A DNA stretch of 64,000 nt from Neobacillus mesonae (GTDB taxonomy: Bacteria > Bacillota > Bacilli > Bacillales > Cytobacillaceae). Where the stretch lies: contig NZ_KV440949.1 in the NCBI RefSeq assembly GCF_001636315.1, positions 1,652,203 through 1,716,202 on the forward strand, in the 5' to 3' direction. The position numbers and the translations under genes were made by a program. The notes beneath the pieces are model-generated. The model was not told the DNA's origin. It saw only the letters and a program-made list of their open reading frames with translations, and did no database searches. This document shows, in pieces, positions 1-8,318 of this stretch (the stretch's first letter is position 1; every line of letters starts with the position of its first letter).

Positions 1-809
1 TGGCCGTAGAAGAAATCGCGTAAATTCAACTCGACGACATCGCCCGCGGAAGCACCGAAAGTGACAACTGTTCCCCCTGGACGCAGCTGTTTCAGCGATT
101 TGTTAAAGGTAGCGGCCCCGACACACTCAATCACAAGGTCGACCTTTTCCCCGCCAAGCTCCTGCTCCCAATCTCCATTGCTGTCAAATGCCTTGTCCGC
201 ACCGAGTTCCAGCGCCTTCTGACATTTTTCCGCCGAACGTGAGGTTACATAAACGGCCGCACCAGCCGCTTTGGCAAATTGCAATAAAAACGTAGCCACG
301 CCGCTGCCGATCCCTGGAATCAGCACTTTCATGCCTTCACGCAACTGACCTTGGGTAAACAGCGCACGGTATGCCGTTAAAGCAGCCAATGATAAGACCC
401 CTGCCTCTTCCCATGATAAATGCTCAGGTTTCGGAGCCACATTTACTGCAGAGATGACGACCTGCTCAGCAAAGGTTCCATGGAACGGCAGCCCAAGAAT
501 TTCAAATCCTTCCGGCGGGGCATCCGTTTTCTCTAGCCAGCCAAGACTCGGATTAATCACAACCTCATCGCCCACTAGGACACCGGTAACCCCTTCACCA
601 ACAGCATCCACCACTCCGGCCCCATCTGACCCGATAATAAGCGGCGGATCTGTTGGTTTATGACGCACAAGTACAAACAAATCCCGGTGATTCAAGCCGG
701 CTGTTTTCAGTTTCACCCTAACCTCACCAGCTTTTGGCTGTAATACTTCCATTTCACGGACTGACAGCCCCTCCATCCCTGCTTGACCCACGTGAACGAC
801 TGCTTTCAT
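1..809 (-). CDS. MDR-family NAD(P)H-dependent dehydrogenase / quinone oxidoreductase, 3' end cut by window
   Basis: Partial gene; about 269 residues are visible and the C terminus lies beyond base 1. Reading from ATG at 809, with AAGGAGTGA upstream, the protein starts MKAVVHVGQAG and carries the GroES-like catalytic domain with the family motif GLNHRDL (near residue 40) and GSDGAGVV (near residue 62). It continues into a Rossmann domain with GIGSGVA. The usual catalytic-zinc Cys is not evident near GLNHRDL, so a quinone-oxidoreductase-like or YogA-like member is more likely than a classical zinc alcohol dehydrogenase. The substrate cannot be inferred. It is transcribed away from the rest of the window, divergent from the membrane protein pair. 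Confidence 0.85.
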   Translation of the reverse strand, partial: MKAVVHVGQAGMEGLSVREMEVLQPKAGEVRVKLKTAGLNHRDLFVLVRHKPTDPPLIIGSDGAGVVDAVGEGVTGVLVGDEVVINPSLGWLEKTDAPPEGFEILGLPFHGTFAEQVVISAVNVAPKPEHLSWEEAGVLSLAALTAYRALFTQGQLREGMKVLIPGIGSGVATFLLQFAKAAGAAVYVTSRSAEKCQKALELGADKAFDSNGDWEQELGGEKVDLVIECVGAATFNKSLKQLRPGGTVVTFGASAGDVVELNLRDFFYG

Positions 810-946
810 ATCTATCACTCCTTATCTTTTAAAACAATCACTATATCCATAATACTCTGAAAAAACGATTTTTTAAATTATATTACTCAAACTGTCCTTC
901 TAAGCTGGACATATTTTCCACCGAGTTGGCACAGACTTTTCCCCGT

Positions 947-1040
947 GGTGTCAGGCACCATTTCCCGTGGATATTTCCCGCCACTTTGGTTAAAAATAGT
1001 ATCTATCATTCGACAAAATTTGCGTTTGGTGTCAGGCACC
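947..1040. repeat. Two copies of the GGTGTCAGGCACC repeat
   Basis: The 13-mer GGTGTCAGGCACC occurs at 947-959 and 1028-1040 in the gap between the divergent dehydrogenase and membrane protein genes. These are single arms without the long palindromic partner seen elsewhere (for example near 27.1 and 32.5 kb). The second copy lies 28 bp before the GTG start at 1069, so it would be inside the leader. Confidence 0.7.
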
Positions 1041-1068
1041 ATTAATGCACTATTGAAAGGAGCAGGCA

Positions 1069-1539
1069 GTGTCTTTTGTTATTTTTTCGACGATTAGTAT
1101 TTTGGCGGTGATTTATTTTGCGGTGATGCCGAAGAACCTTAATGCTCTGGAGTTAGCGATGATAATGATTGTTGTTGTGTTTGTAGATAGTAATTTTATG
1201 GATATCGCTATCCTTAATCTGCATCTTTTTAAGCTGCCTGATAACCACGCTGATGTTTTCACTTTTTATCTGACCTTTACCATTTTATATCCAATAATTG
1301 TTACCTGGAGTATTGACCGTCTTAGTACCATTGCTAGAAAGCCGCTGAAGCTTGTTCCTCCCCTTTTCGCCGTGCTGGTGATTGCTGGCTTTGAAAGCCT
1401 GACTAAATACGTAAAAGCTGTTAAATATATTGACTGGAACTGGAAGCTGGATTTCGTTCAATGGTTTTCGATTTGGCTTGTTACGTATATCATCCATCTC
1501 TTATATCAAAAATTAATCGTGAAAGAGTTGAAACAGTAA
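1069..1539 (+). CDS. Small integral membrane protein, CBO0543-like
   Basis: A 156-residue protein from GTG 1069, with AAAGGAGCAGG just upstream. It is strongly hydrophobic with four to five predicted membrane segments and a short basic tail (YQKLIVKELKQ). From memory it resembles the uncharacterised CBO0543 family of Bacillaceae and Clostridia, in which a D/N-F-M-D-like first loop and a W-rich C-terminal segment (YIDWNWKLDF) recur. No function is known. Its stop codon overlaps the start of the next gene by one base (TAATG), and the next protein is of the same kind, so the two are probably translated together from one mRNA and may form a heteromeric membrane unit. Confidence 0.7.
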   Translation: MSFVIFSTISILAVIYFAVMPKNLNALELAMIMIVVVFVDSNFMDIAILNLHLFKLPDNHADVFTFYLTFTILYPIIVTWSIDRLSTIARKPLKLVPPLFAVLVIAGFESLTKYVKAVKYIDWNWKLDFVQWFSIWLVTYIIHLLYQKLIVKELKQ

Positions 1540-2054
1540 TGCTTGTCCAACCTTCAAAAATAGACAGTAACGAATGGTTTATTCTTATTTCTTTATTAAT
1601 TACTTACGCTATTATTTTTCTTTTGCCGAAAAGATTTCCCCATTCCGTTACACTAATTATGCTGCTGTTCAGCATGACGTATGCCCATGTCATCGACCAT
1701 ATCCTAGCTGGCATCAGCATTGACTTATACGATATCAATGATGTGGAAAAATACGAATGGTTTGACCTTATCGCCTGGTTTTTATATCCGCCTTTTGGTT
1801 ATATCTTTATTTATTTTTTCGATAGATGGTCAGTAAGGGGCACAAAAATATTTTGGTATATTCTCGTTTGGGCCGGGATTTCTTTGAGTGTAGAATTTAT
1901 CTCTTTAAAATTTGACCTATTTACCTTTAAAGAGTGGAAGCTTGCCTATTCTTTCCCAGTCTACCTTATGACCTTAAGCATCTATCTTTTGTTCTTTATT
2001 TTTATTAAAAACAGCTTTAAACAGCAAAAAATGAAGCTGATAAGGGTGGAATAA
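1539..2054 (+). CDS. Integral membrane protein, CBO0543-like, second of a pair
   Basis: The start is taken at ATG 1539, which overlaps the previous stop codon. An upstream in-frame ATG at 1461 would lie inside the preceding gene. The 171-residue product has about five hydrophobic segments and shares with its upstream neighbour a conserved-looking layout: a short N terminus, an early acidic motif (MTYAHVIDHILAGISIDLYD), a tryptophan-rich FKEWKLAYSFP segment and a charged tail. It probably arose by tandem duplication of the upstream gene. It ends 4 bp before the antiporter gene, so the three genes likely form one operon. Function is unknown. Confidence 0.7.
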   Translation: MLVQPSKIDSNEWFILISLLITYAIIFLLPKRFPHSVTLIMLLFSMTYAHVIDHILAGISIDLYDINDVEKYEWFDLIAWFLYPPFGYIFIYFFDRWSVRGTKIFWYILVWAGISLSVEFISLKFDLFTFKEWKLAYSFPVYLMTLSIYLLFFIFIKNSFKQQKMKLIRVE

Positions 2055-2058
2055 AGCG

Positions 2059-3627
2059 ATGCAGGATTTGGATTTGCATTACACGTTTGAGATTGGTCTT
2101 ATATTAATTATGCTGGCAGCCGGCGTGACGGCGATCGCGAAAAAGTTTAAAAAGCCTTATCCCATTGCCCTTGTGATTGTTGGGGCGCTGATCGGACTTT
2201 TTAACATTCCTGTTTTAGAGCCTTTAAAGCTGTTTATCACGAAGGGCGAGATATTTAACTTTGTGGTTATCACCTTATTTTTACCTGCCTTATTGGGTGA
2301 GGCGGCCTTCAAACTGTCCTTCTCCCACTTGAAAAAGAACAAACGGCCTATCATAACGCTAGCGTTTGGTGCGACCTTGATCTCCTATATTGTGACAGGC
2401 TTTCTGTGTCTTTGGCTATTAAACTTTTCGATTCCGGCGGCATTTGTTTTTGCGGCATTAATGAGTGCAACTGACCCTGTAAGTGTTCTGTCGATGTTTA
2501 AAAGCCTCGGAGTGAATAAAAAATTGGCGATTGTTGTCGAGGGTGAAAGTTTATTTAATGACGGTCTCGCCGTTGTCTTCTTTAAAATATCGGCGTTTTC
2601 CCTGCTAACCTATATCGGTCTTGGGATTCAAGGGGCTGGCTTAGGTGTGTGGGAATTTATCAAGGTTATTTCCCTCGGTGTGATCGTCGGCGGTGCTTTA
2701 GGCTATGGATTTTCCATCTTAACAAAGTACTTTGATGACTATCCTTTAGAGATTATTTTTAGTCTTATCCTGTTTTACAGCGCTTTTTTGCTCGGTGAAA
2801 GCGTACATGCTTCCGGTGTCATTGCCGTGGTGACCGCCGCCCTGGTTTTAGGCAATTATGGAGCAAAAATCGGAATGAGTCCGACGACGAAATTAAATAT
2901 CAATAACTTTTGGGAAGTCACGGCATTGCTGGCAAACTCCCTCGTGTTTTTAATGGTTGGATTAGAGATTACTCGCATTAATGTTGCCGAAAAATGGACG
3001 TTGATTTTTCTAGCGAATGTGATTGTCTTAGTTTCCAGAAGCCTGGCGGTTTATATCAGCTTATTATTTACGAAAAATTTCCCCACGTCCTGGAAACATA
3101 TTATCAACTGGGGCGGGTTGAAGGGATCTCTATCGATTGCCTTGGCGCTGAGCCTGCCGCGGGATTTCGCCGGCCGTGAGGATATCTTGATCGTTGCCTT
3201 TAGTGTGGTGTTATTTTCCTTGCTGGTGCAAGGCCTTTCCATCAAACCCCTGTTATCCCTATTAGGAGTGAATAGAAAAACAGAGAGCTACAAGGAATAT
3301 GAGGAGCTCATCGCCCGCAGCCACCGTTTGGAATCGGCCATCGAGGAAGTCCATAAGGTGAAGAAAAACCTATTCATTTCAGAACCCGTTTCACAAGAAT
3401 TAATCGGGCAATATCAGCGTGAATTGGCAGAATTACAGGATGCAATGCTCCTGCTTTATGAAAAACATCCTAATCTAAAAGCACAACAACAAATCATCCT
3501 GAAAAAACATTCCTTATACGCCCAGCACGACGCCATCGAAACCTTAGCAAAAGAAGAAATCATCTCAAACGAAACAGCCGACAAAGAACAAGAATTGATC
3601 ACAAACCAGCTGGTGAAGCTGGAGTAA
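2059..3627 (+). CDS. Na+/H+ antiporter, CPA1 family
   Basis: A 522-residue protein with 11-12 hydrophobic helices followed by a soluble, charged and helical C-terminal region from about residue 410. CPA1 signatures are visible: ATDPVSV near residue 137, the ion-binding pair region EGESLFNDG near residue 162, and GGLKGSLSIALALSLP near 353. The family exchanges cytoplasmic Na+ (or K+) for external H+ and serves pH and salt homeostasis. The length fits NhaP/YvgP-type Bacillus antiporters. The ATG at 2059 follows the previous stop by 4 bp, with AAGGGTGGA as ribosome binding site inside the preceding gene. Confidence 0.9.
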   Translation: MQDLDLHYTFEIGLILIMLAAGVTAIAKKFKKPYPIALVIVGALIGLFNIPVLEPLKLFITKGEIFNFVVITLFLPALLGEAAFKLSFSHLKKNKRPIITLAFGATLISYIVTGFLCLWLLNFSIPAAFVFAALMSATDPVSVLSMFKSLGVNKKLAIVVEGESLFNDGLAVVFFKISAFSLLTYIGLGIQGAGLGVWEFIKVISLGVIVGGALGYGFSILTKYFDDYPLEIIFSLILFYSAFLLGESVHASGVIAVVTAALVLGNYGAKIGMSPTTKLNINNFWEVTALLANSLVFLMVGLEITRINVAEKWTLIFLANVIVLVSRSLAVYISLLFTKNFPTSWKHIINWGGLKGSLSIALALSLPRDFAGREDILIVAFSVVLFSLLVQGLSIKPLLSLLGVNRKTESYKEYEELIARSHRLESAIEEVHKVKKNLFISEPVSQELIGQYQRELAELQDAMLLLYEKHPNLKAQQQIILKKHSLYAQHDAIETLAKEEIISNETADKEQELITNQLVKLE

Positions 3628-3635
3628 TAGTAAAG

Positions 3636-3680
3636 CATGGCGGCGGTTCTCTTTTTTCATATGAACCGTCTTCATGTTTC
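3636..3680. repeat. ACGGTTC-type inverted repeat
   Basis: CGGTTCTC and GAACCG face each other around a T-rich loop directly downstream of the antiporter stop. The same ACGGTTC word recurs near 38.1, 39.2, 39.4, 40.3 and 51.8 kb. It could fold as a hairpin at the mRNA 3' end, but the following T-run is weak. Confidence 0.4.
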
Positions 3681-3752
3681 GTTCGACACTGGAATTATTA
3701 TGAATTTTCTGCTAAAGTGGAACCATCCAGAACAAGTACAGGGGGATTGAAA

Positions 3753-4328
3753 ATGAGGAAGACGCTAATTTGGACTGCTATTGTTTTGGTGGTTTTATTT
3801 GGAGGAAAGTACGGCTATCAAAAGATAAAAGACAACAAGATTCATACTGAAAATAAGCAGGCTGCTGCCGTTCAAGATACTGCCACTGATAAAACAAATA
3901 ACCAAAAGAAAGCAAAAACCAAAGAGAAAGAGCAGACAGCCAAAATTGGCGGTGTTCAATATGAGATTGAGATTGGTGCAGATAGTATCCAGGATGCCGT
4001 AATCGATGTGATGCACAAGATGACCCATCAAAAGGTAAAAGCGAAGGAAAAATGGGGCGCTGTGCCAATGATTCCCGATACAATTCAGCAAGTTTACGAG
4101 ATTGTCAGTAAGAGCCATTTTGACAAAAAAGAGGATTTACTAGCCATTCTTGAAAAATGGCAAAAAGGGCAATTTGATGAGGTGGACCAGGACCATAATT
4201 ATTTCTGGCGGTACCAAGATGGTACAATTGGAAAAGCCTATGGAATCCTATCCAAGGAGGAAGAACAAAAATTCATGGCCAATAATTTCGGTGAAGATTT
4301 TGTAAAGGAAGTAAGCTCCCAGGAATAA
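3753..4328 (+). CDS. Membrane-anchored or secreted protein, DUF6241-like
   Basis: The start is ATG 3753 behind GGGGGATTGAAA; an upstream ATG at 3717 lacks a binding site. The 191-residue protein begins with an N-terminal hydrophobic helix (TLIWTAIVLVVLFGGKYGY) that is a signal anchor. A Lys/Gln/Thr-rich linker follows, then a compact domain from about residue 85 with VMHKMTHQKVKA, KWGAVPM and a YFWRYQDGTIGKAYG stretch. From memory this matches the Bacillus DUF6241 family; this is recognition, not a search. Function is unknown. It is a single gene followed by repeats. Confidence 0.7.
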   Translation: MRKTLIWTAIVLVVLFGGKYGYQKIKDNKIHTENKQAAAVQDTATDKTNNQKKAKTKEKEQTAKIGGVQYEIEIGADSIQDAVIDVMHKMTHQKVKAKEKWGAVPMIPDTIQQVYEIVSKSHFDKKEDLLAILEKWQKGQFDEVDQDHNYFWRYQDGTIGKAYGILSKEEEQKFMANNFGEDFVKEVSSQE

Positions 4329-4384
4329 TGGGGGCTTTTTTAATAGAGGAAACAATCTGGAAAATAATACATAACAACCAGATT

Positions 4385-4590
4385 AAAGACAAAACTAGCT
4401 TGCTAGAAGAGGATTTTGTCTTTAATAAGCTGTCTTGAAGACATTTTCACCTCACTTGATGAGGTTTTTGTCTTCAATTAGCCATATTGAGGACATTTTC
4501 ACCTCACTTGATGGGGTTTTTGTCTTCAATAAGCCATATTGAGGACATTTTCACCTCACTTGATGGGTTTTTTGTCTTCAATAAGCCGCC
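4385..4590. repeat. Hairpin array with 52-bp period (4 units)
   Basis: Four units start at 4385, 4437, 4489 and 4541, exactly 52 bp apart. Each has a left arm (A/G)A(A/G)GACA and a right arm TTTGTCTT(T/C)AAT, the latter at 4417, 4469, 4521 and 4573. In the second unit GAAGACA pairs with TGTCTTC and inner ACCTC pairs with GAGGT. The spacer between hairpins is about 18 bp. A related array lies at 26.3 kb. No gene overlaps it. Confidence 0.85.
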
Positions 4591-4836
4591 TGGAGGAAAA
4601 AATCATCCAGTTTAAAGGAACAATTATCTAAAGGAAATACCTCTGCTTTTACATTTTCCAATCCCCCCAAAATGTCGAAAACAAATTCCACCATTCAGAC
4701 AAGTTGCACCAATTTTCTTCTCTCCTTTTTGCTATTCTATTAAAAATACTCAACTATTATCATCCCGTCATGATTCCTTATACTTTAAAAAAAATCGAAA
4801 TTAACGAACAGCCTTCAATGAATGGGAGTGGGTTCC

Positions 4837-4953
4837 ATGGATGAACAAGGAAATTTCCTAACCGGACTGATATGGGGTACATCGCTAAGCATTCCACTAT
4901 GGCTCGCCTTTTTGGGTTGGATTAAAATGATTAGTCACTTTTTCTATCGTTGA
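4837..4953 (+). CDS. Putative 38-residue membrane peptide
   Basis: ATG 4837 with GGGAGTGG about 7 bp upstream opens a 38-codon frame: MDEQGNFLTGLIWGTSLSIP, then a hydrophobic helix rich in Trp and Leu, and a basic end (SHFFYR) before TGA at 4951. The well-placed ribosome binding site, single membrane helix and position in an otherwise geneless 700 bp make it a plausible small protein. Nothing shows its function. It may be only a chance frame. Confidence 0.45.
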   Translation: MDEQGNFLTGLIWGTSLSIPLWLAFLGWIKMISHFFYR

Positions 4954-4961
4954 TTCAATAA

Positions 4962-4992
4962 CAAAAATCCCCGCCTTGGTTGAAAGGCGGGA
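4962..4992 (-). terminator. Intrinsic terminator of the secreted repeat-protein operon
   Basis: CCCGCCTT at 4970 pairs with AAGGCGGG at 4984. On the minus strand the hairpin is followed by ATTTTTG, and it lies 44 bp after the stop of the gene at 5036. Confidence 0.8.
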
Positions 4993-5035
4993 ATCTCTTA
5001 TCTGGTCTCGTATCTAATAAAATACTAAACCCTTA

Positions 5036-7099
5036 TTATTTTGTTTCAGTAGTTCCTTCAACTACAACAGTGCTGTCTTCAGCTTTTTCAGTTTCAACAG
5101 CAGCTTCTGGTGCTTCTGTAGTTTCTTCAGTAACTACTGGAGTACCTTCTTCTACCTTTTCGCTATCAACAACAGCTTCTGTAGTTTCTTCAGTGTCAGT
5201 AGTTACAGCAGTTTCTTCTGCCACTTTATTTTCAACAGTTGTTTCTTCAGCTGTTTTTGCACCTGCTAGGACAGCTGAATTTGCTGCTGCATGAGCTTTT
5301 GCTGTTTCACTTGCGTGTGCGCTTGCTTGAGACTTAGCTTTGTTAGCTGCAGATGGGTTTACTTTTTGTGTTTCTTCTGCTTTGTCTTCAGTCTCAGCTT
5401 TTTCAGTTTCTTGATCTTCAATTACAACTTCCGGTACTTTTTCAGCAGATTCTTCATTTACTGCCTCAGTACCGTTTTCAACTGCTGCTTCTGTAGTTTC
5501 TTCAGTAACTACTGGAGTACCTTCTTCTACCTTTTCGCTTTCAACAGCAGCTTCTGTAGTTTCTTTAGTGTCAGCAGTTACAGCAGTTTCTTCTACTGCT
5601 TTATTTTCAACTGTTGTTTCTTCAGCTGTTTTTGTACCTGCTAGGACAGCAGAGTTGGCTGCTGCATGAGCTTTTGCTGTTTCACTTGCGTGTGCGCTTG
5701 CTTGAGACTTAGCTTTGTTAGCTGCAGATGGGTTTACTTTTTGTGTTTCTTCTGCTTTGTCTTCAGCATCAGCTTTTTCAGTTTCTTGATCTTCACTTAC
5801 AACTTCCGGTGCTTTTTCAGCAGATTCTTCCTTTACTGCCTCAGTACCGTTTTCAACTGCTGCTTCTGTAGTTTCTTCAGTAACTACTGGAGTACCTTCT
5901 TCTACCTTTTCGCTTTCAACAGCTGCTTCTGTAGTTTCTTCAGTGTCAGCAGTTACAGCAGTTTCTTCTACTGCTTTATTTTCAACTGTTGTTTCTTCAG
6001 CTGTTTTTGTACCTGCTAGGACAGCAGAGTTGGCTGCTGCATGAGCTTTTGCTGTTTCACTTGCGTGTGCGCTTGCTTGAGACTTAGCTTTGTTGGCTGC
6101 AGATGGGTTTACTTTTTGAGTTTCTTCTGCTTTGTCTTCAGCATCAACTTTTTCAGTTTCTTCTACCTTGTCTTCAGTCTCAGCTTTTTCAGCATCGTCA
6201 TCTTTATTGTCGTCAAGAACGGCATGATCATCTTCATCATCGTTTGTTTTCACGATGATTGGATGAGTTTCGAAGTTAACTTTTGCTGAATCAGAATCTT
6301 CATCCTCGTCTTCTTTTTCTTCCGTTTTAACAGTGGAATCTGCTTCAACGTTTGCAGCTTTTTCATCATCTTTTACAGAATCATGGTCTTCACCTTGATC
6401 ATCTTCTTTTACTGAATCGTGGTCTTCACCTTGATCATCTTCTTTTACTGCTGCATCAGAATCAACATCTTCACCTTGTTCATCTTTCACAGCATCCTGT
6501 TGATCTTCTGGCTTAACAGTTTCTTCAGCCTTTTCCGGTTCAGTAACCGCATTAGTGTCAGGATTTTTCACTTCTTCTTCAGGAGCTTTTTCTGCCTTTT
6601 CTCCTTTACCATGAACAGCTGAATTTGGTGCTGCATGCAGTTTTGCCGTTTCACTGGCATGAATGCTTGCTTGGGATTTGTCAGCCTTCATTTCCTTTGA
6701 GGTCTCTTTTTCCCCTTTACTATGAACAGCTGAATTTGATGCTGCATGTAGCTTTGCTGTTTCGCTGGCATGAACACTTGCCTGTGATTTGCTGGCTTTC
6801 TTGACCTTAGCCTGCTCTTTTTCTTTAGCTTCTGCTTTGTTCTCTTCTTTAGCTTCCACTTTCACATGTGCTTTAACTTTAACCTCTGTGTGATGCTTTG
6901 CTTTTTCATTGTGCTTTACATGAACAGTATATTGCACCTTCACATGATTTTCCGTTTTACTATGTTCACTATGCTTTGCTTTTGCTTGATCCGGACCTGC
7001 TGCATCCGTCAGATGACCTCCAGCGAAAACACCGATTGATAAAGCCCCTGCTAAAACAAAAGATTTCACGACTGTATTTGGATTTAGATAATGTTTCAT
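5036..7099 (-). CDS. Secreted, acidic, repeat-rich surface or matrix protein
   Basis: A 687-residue protein from ATG 7099 with AAGGAG upstream. An N-terminal signal peptide (KSFVLAGALSIGVFAGGHLTDAA) is followed by a Lys/His/Glu-rich region and then long Glu/Asp/Thr/Val-rich stretches. Its hallmark is the block SQAS-x-HASETAK-x-HAA-x-NSAV, seen five times: twice before residue 170 and once in each of three near-identical 125-residue repeats in the C-terminal half. Two short QGEDHDSVKEDD units also occur. There is no LPXTG motif or recognisable catalytic domain, so it may be a shed or wall-trapped polymer. It is the second gene of an operon with the secreted protein at 7138-8103 (38-bp gap). 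Function is unknown; extracellular matrix or spore-surface roles are possible. Confidence 0.8.
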   Translation of the reverse strand: MKHYLNPNTVVKSFVLAGALSIGVFAGGHLTDAAGPDQAKAKHSEHSKTENHVKVQYTVHVKHNEKAKHHTEVKVKAHVKVEAKEENKAEAKEKEQAKVKKASKSQASVHASETAKLHAASNSAVHSKGEKETSKEMKADKSQASIHASETAKLHAAPNSAVHGKGEKAEKAPEEEVKNPDTNAVTEPEKAEETVKPEDQQDAVKDEQGEDVDSDAAVKEDDQGEDHDSVKEDDQGEDHDSVKDDEKAANVEADSTVKTEEKEDEDEDSDSAKVNFETHPIIVKTNDDEDDHAVLDDNKDDDAEKAETEDKVEETEKVDAEDKAEETQKVNPSAANKAKSQASAHASETAKAHAAANSAVLAGTKTAEETTVENKAVEETAVTADTEETTEAAVESEKVEEGTPVVTEETTEAAVENGTEAVKEESAEKAPEVVSEDQETEKADAEDKAEETQKVNPSAANKAKSQASAHASETAKAHAAANSAVLAGTKTAEETTVENKAVEETAVTADTKETTEAAVESEKVEEGTPVVTEETTEAAVENGTEAVNEESAEKVPEVVIEDQETEKAETEDKAEETQKVNPSAANKAKSQASAHASETAKAHAAANSAVLAGAKTAEETTVENKVAEETAVTTDTEETTEAVVDSEKVEEGTPVVTEETTEAPEAAVETEKAEDSTVVVEGTTETK
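5080..6170 (-). repeat. Three 375-bp tandem repeats inside the secreted protein gene
   Basis: Identical phrases recur at 5291, 5666 and 6041, giving an exact 375-bp period (125 codons). The copies are nearly identical at DNA level, so they are recent or kept uniform by recombination. The array stays in frame and is expected to vary in copy number between strains. Confidence 0.9.
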
Positions 7100-7137
7100 T
7101 TTTAAATTCGCTCCTTTTTTATTATGTTCCGTGACTA

Positions 7138-8103
7138 TTAACTACGGGAAACATTTTTAAAAATAGGAGCATGTTGCGGCGGCGGTGACGGCGGTGCGTT
7201 CACCCATTGATTTGTCAACAAAGCAAGCCGGGAAATATAAGGCTGAATGAGTTGAACTTCAAAGCTTAGGCCCCAATTAAACCATTTATCCACCGCGCTA
7301 AATGTACCCGAGCCATTACCCACCCGATCGTTTGCCGACCCGCTCGAACTGTTTGTGCGCTGCGTTTGGTTCAACGATTGATTAACATCGGGAATCTTCC
7401 CGGTCTTATCAGGGATCTTTTCTATAGGCAGCGGTTTCTTAATAAACGGCTTTTTTTGGATAACCTTTTTCTTAGTTGTTGATACAAGCGACTTTTGCTT
7501 AAAAGTCTTTTCAGCCGTATTTATCAACTGCGCTTTTTTATCCGCTTTAACTTCTTCATGATGAAAGGTTTGTCCCGCAGAGATGTTTGTTTCTTTATAC
7601 TCCCGCTTGTCTTCAGGTTTACTATTATTCGGAACAGCTGCAGCTTTTTTAGCATTTGAATTTCTTACAGCCTTTTCAGCTTTATTGAGAGCTGACTGCA
7701 CTCTTCCTTTCGCATGTTCCGGTACCTTTTTTAAAGACTTAGCTGCCTTTTTGGATCCTTCCTTGTTAAAAGAAGAAACCTTTGGCGAGCGCTTTTGTTG
7801 TCCTTGGGTTTTCCCTGTAGTCTTCGATGTTGCAACAGAAGCTATTTTATTAGTTGCGGCTTTCGATTTTGCAGTAGAAGCCTTTTCCTTAGTTGCATCC
7901 TTCGATACTGCAGCAGGAGACTTTTCCTTAGCCGTGACCTTCCCAGCCTGGACCGGAAGCTCCGTTTTAATGGAAGCTTGTACCGCTGCATTTGAGGAAT
8001 TAGGTGTACTTTTTACGTCATTCTTCGCCGCAAAAGCATGGCTCTGCAAAAACATCGCACCACAGGCCACTAAACCAGAAATAATAATATGTCGGAAGTG
8101 CAC
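7138..8103 (-). CDS. Secreted Lys/Ala/Ser-rich protein of unknown function
   Basis: The start is GTG 8103, 7 bp after a perfect AAAGGAGGTGA; the longer upstream frame to 8184 has no such site. The 321-residue product has a signal peptide (HIIISGLVACGAMFLQSHAFA) with likely cleavage after AFA, then a very basic Lys/Ala/Ser/Thr-rich body containing AEKAVRNSNAKKAAA, and a C-terminal segment of ordinary composition (FNWGLSFEVQLIQPYISRLA) that ends in a proline run. It is basic, whereas its operon partner at 5036-7099 is acidic, so an electrostatic pair outside the cell is conceivable. No family is recognised. Confidence 0.7.
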   Translation of the reverse strand: MHFRHIIISGLVACGAMFLQSHAFAAKNDVKSTPNSSNAAVQASIKTELPVQAGKVTAKEKSPAAVSKDATKEKASTAKSKAATNKIASVATSKTTGKTQGQQKRSPKVSSFNKEGSKKAAKSLKKVPEHAKGRVQSALNKAEKAVRNSNAKKAAAVPNNSKPEDKREYKETNISAGQTFHHEEVKADKKAQLINTAEKTFKQKSLVSTTKKKVIQKKPFIKKPLPIEKIPDKTGKIPDVNQSLNQTQRTNSSSGSANDRVGNGSGTFSAVDKWFNWGLSFEVQLIQPYISRLALLTNQWVNAPPSPPPQHAPIFKNVSRS

Positions 8104-8260
8104 TATTTCACCTCCTTTCAAAATATTTCTTCTTTCAGTGACAAGATTCGATGAGGAAAAAGTATTTTTGACCGTTTTCGACACCCTTCAAAAAAAACCA
8201 TTCTTTTTACCTAATTGCCTATGAATCTAATTTCACATAAACCCGTGTTTGTTTCGAAAC

Positions 8261-8300
8261 AAAAAAGGCCACTCCCTCCATTATCAGGAAGGAATGACCT
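8261..8300 (-). terminator. Intrinsic terminator of the EamA transporter gene
   Basis: On the minus strand GGTCATTCCTTCC pairs, with several G-U pairs, with GGAGGGAGTGGCC and is followed by TTTTTTG. It lies 19 bp after the stop at 8319. Confidence 0.75.
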
Positions 8301-8318
8301 ATTTTAAAACCTTAAAAT

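Noticed and set aside
5291..6289. Three similar plus-strand Cys/Phe-rich open frames
   Set aside because: They are antisense shadows of the 375-bp repeats in the secreted protein gene; composition is that of the complement of Glu/Lys/Thr codons.
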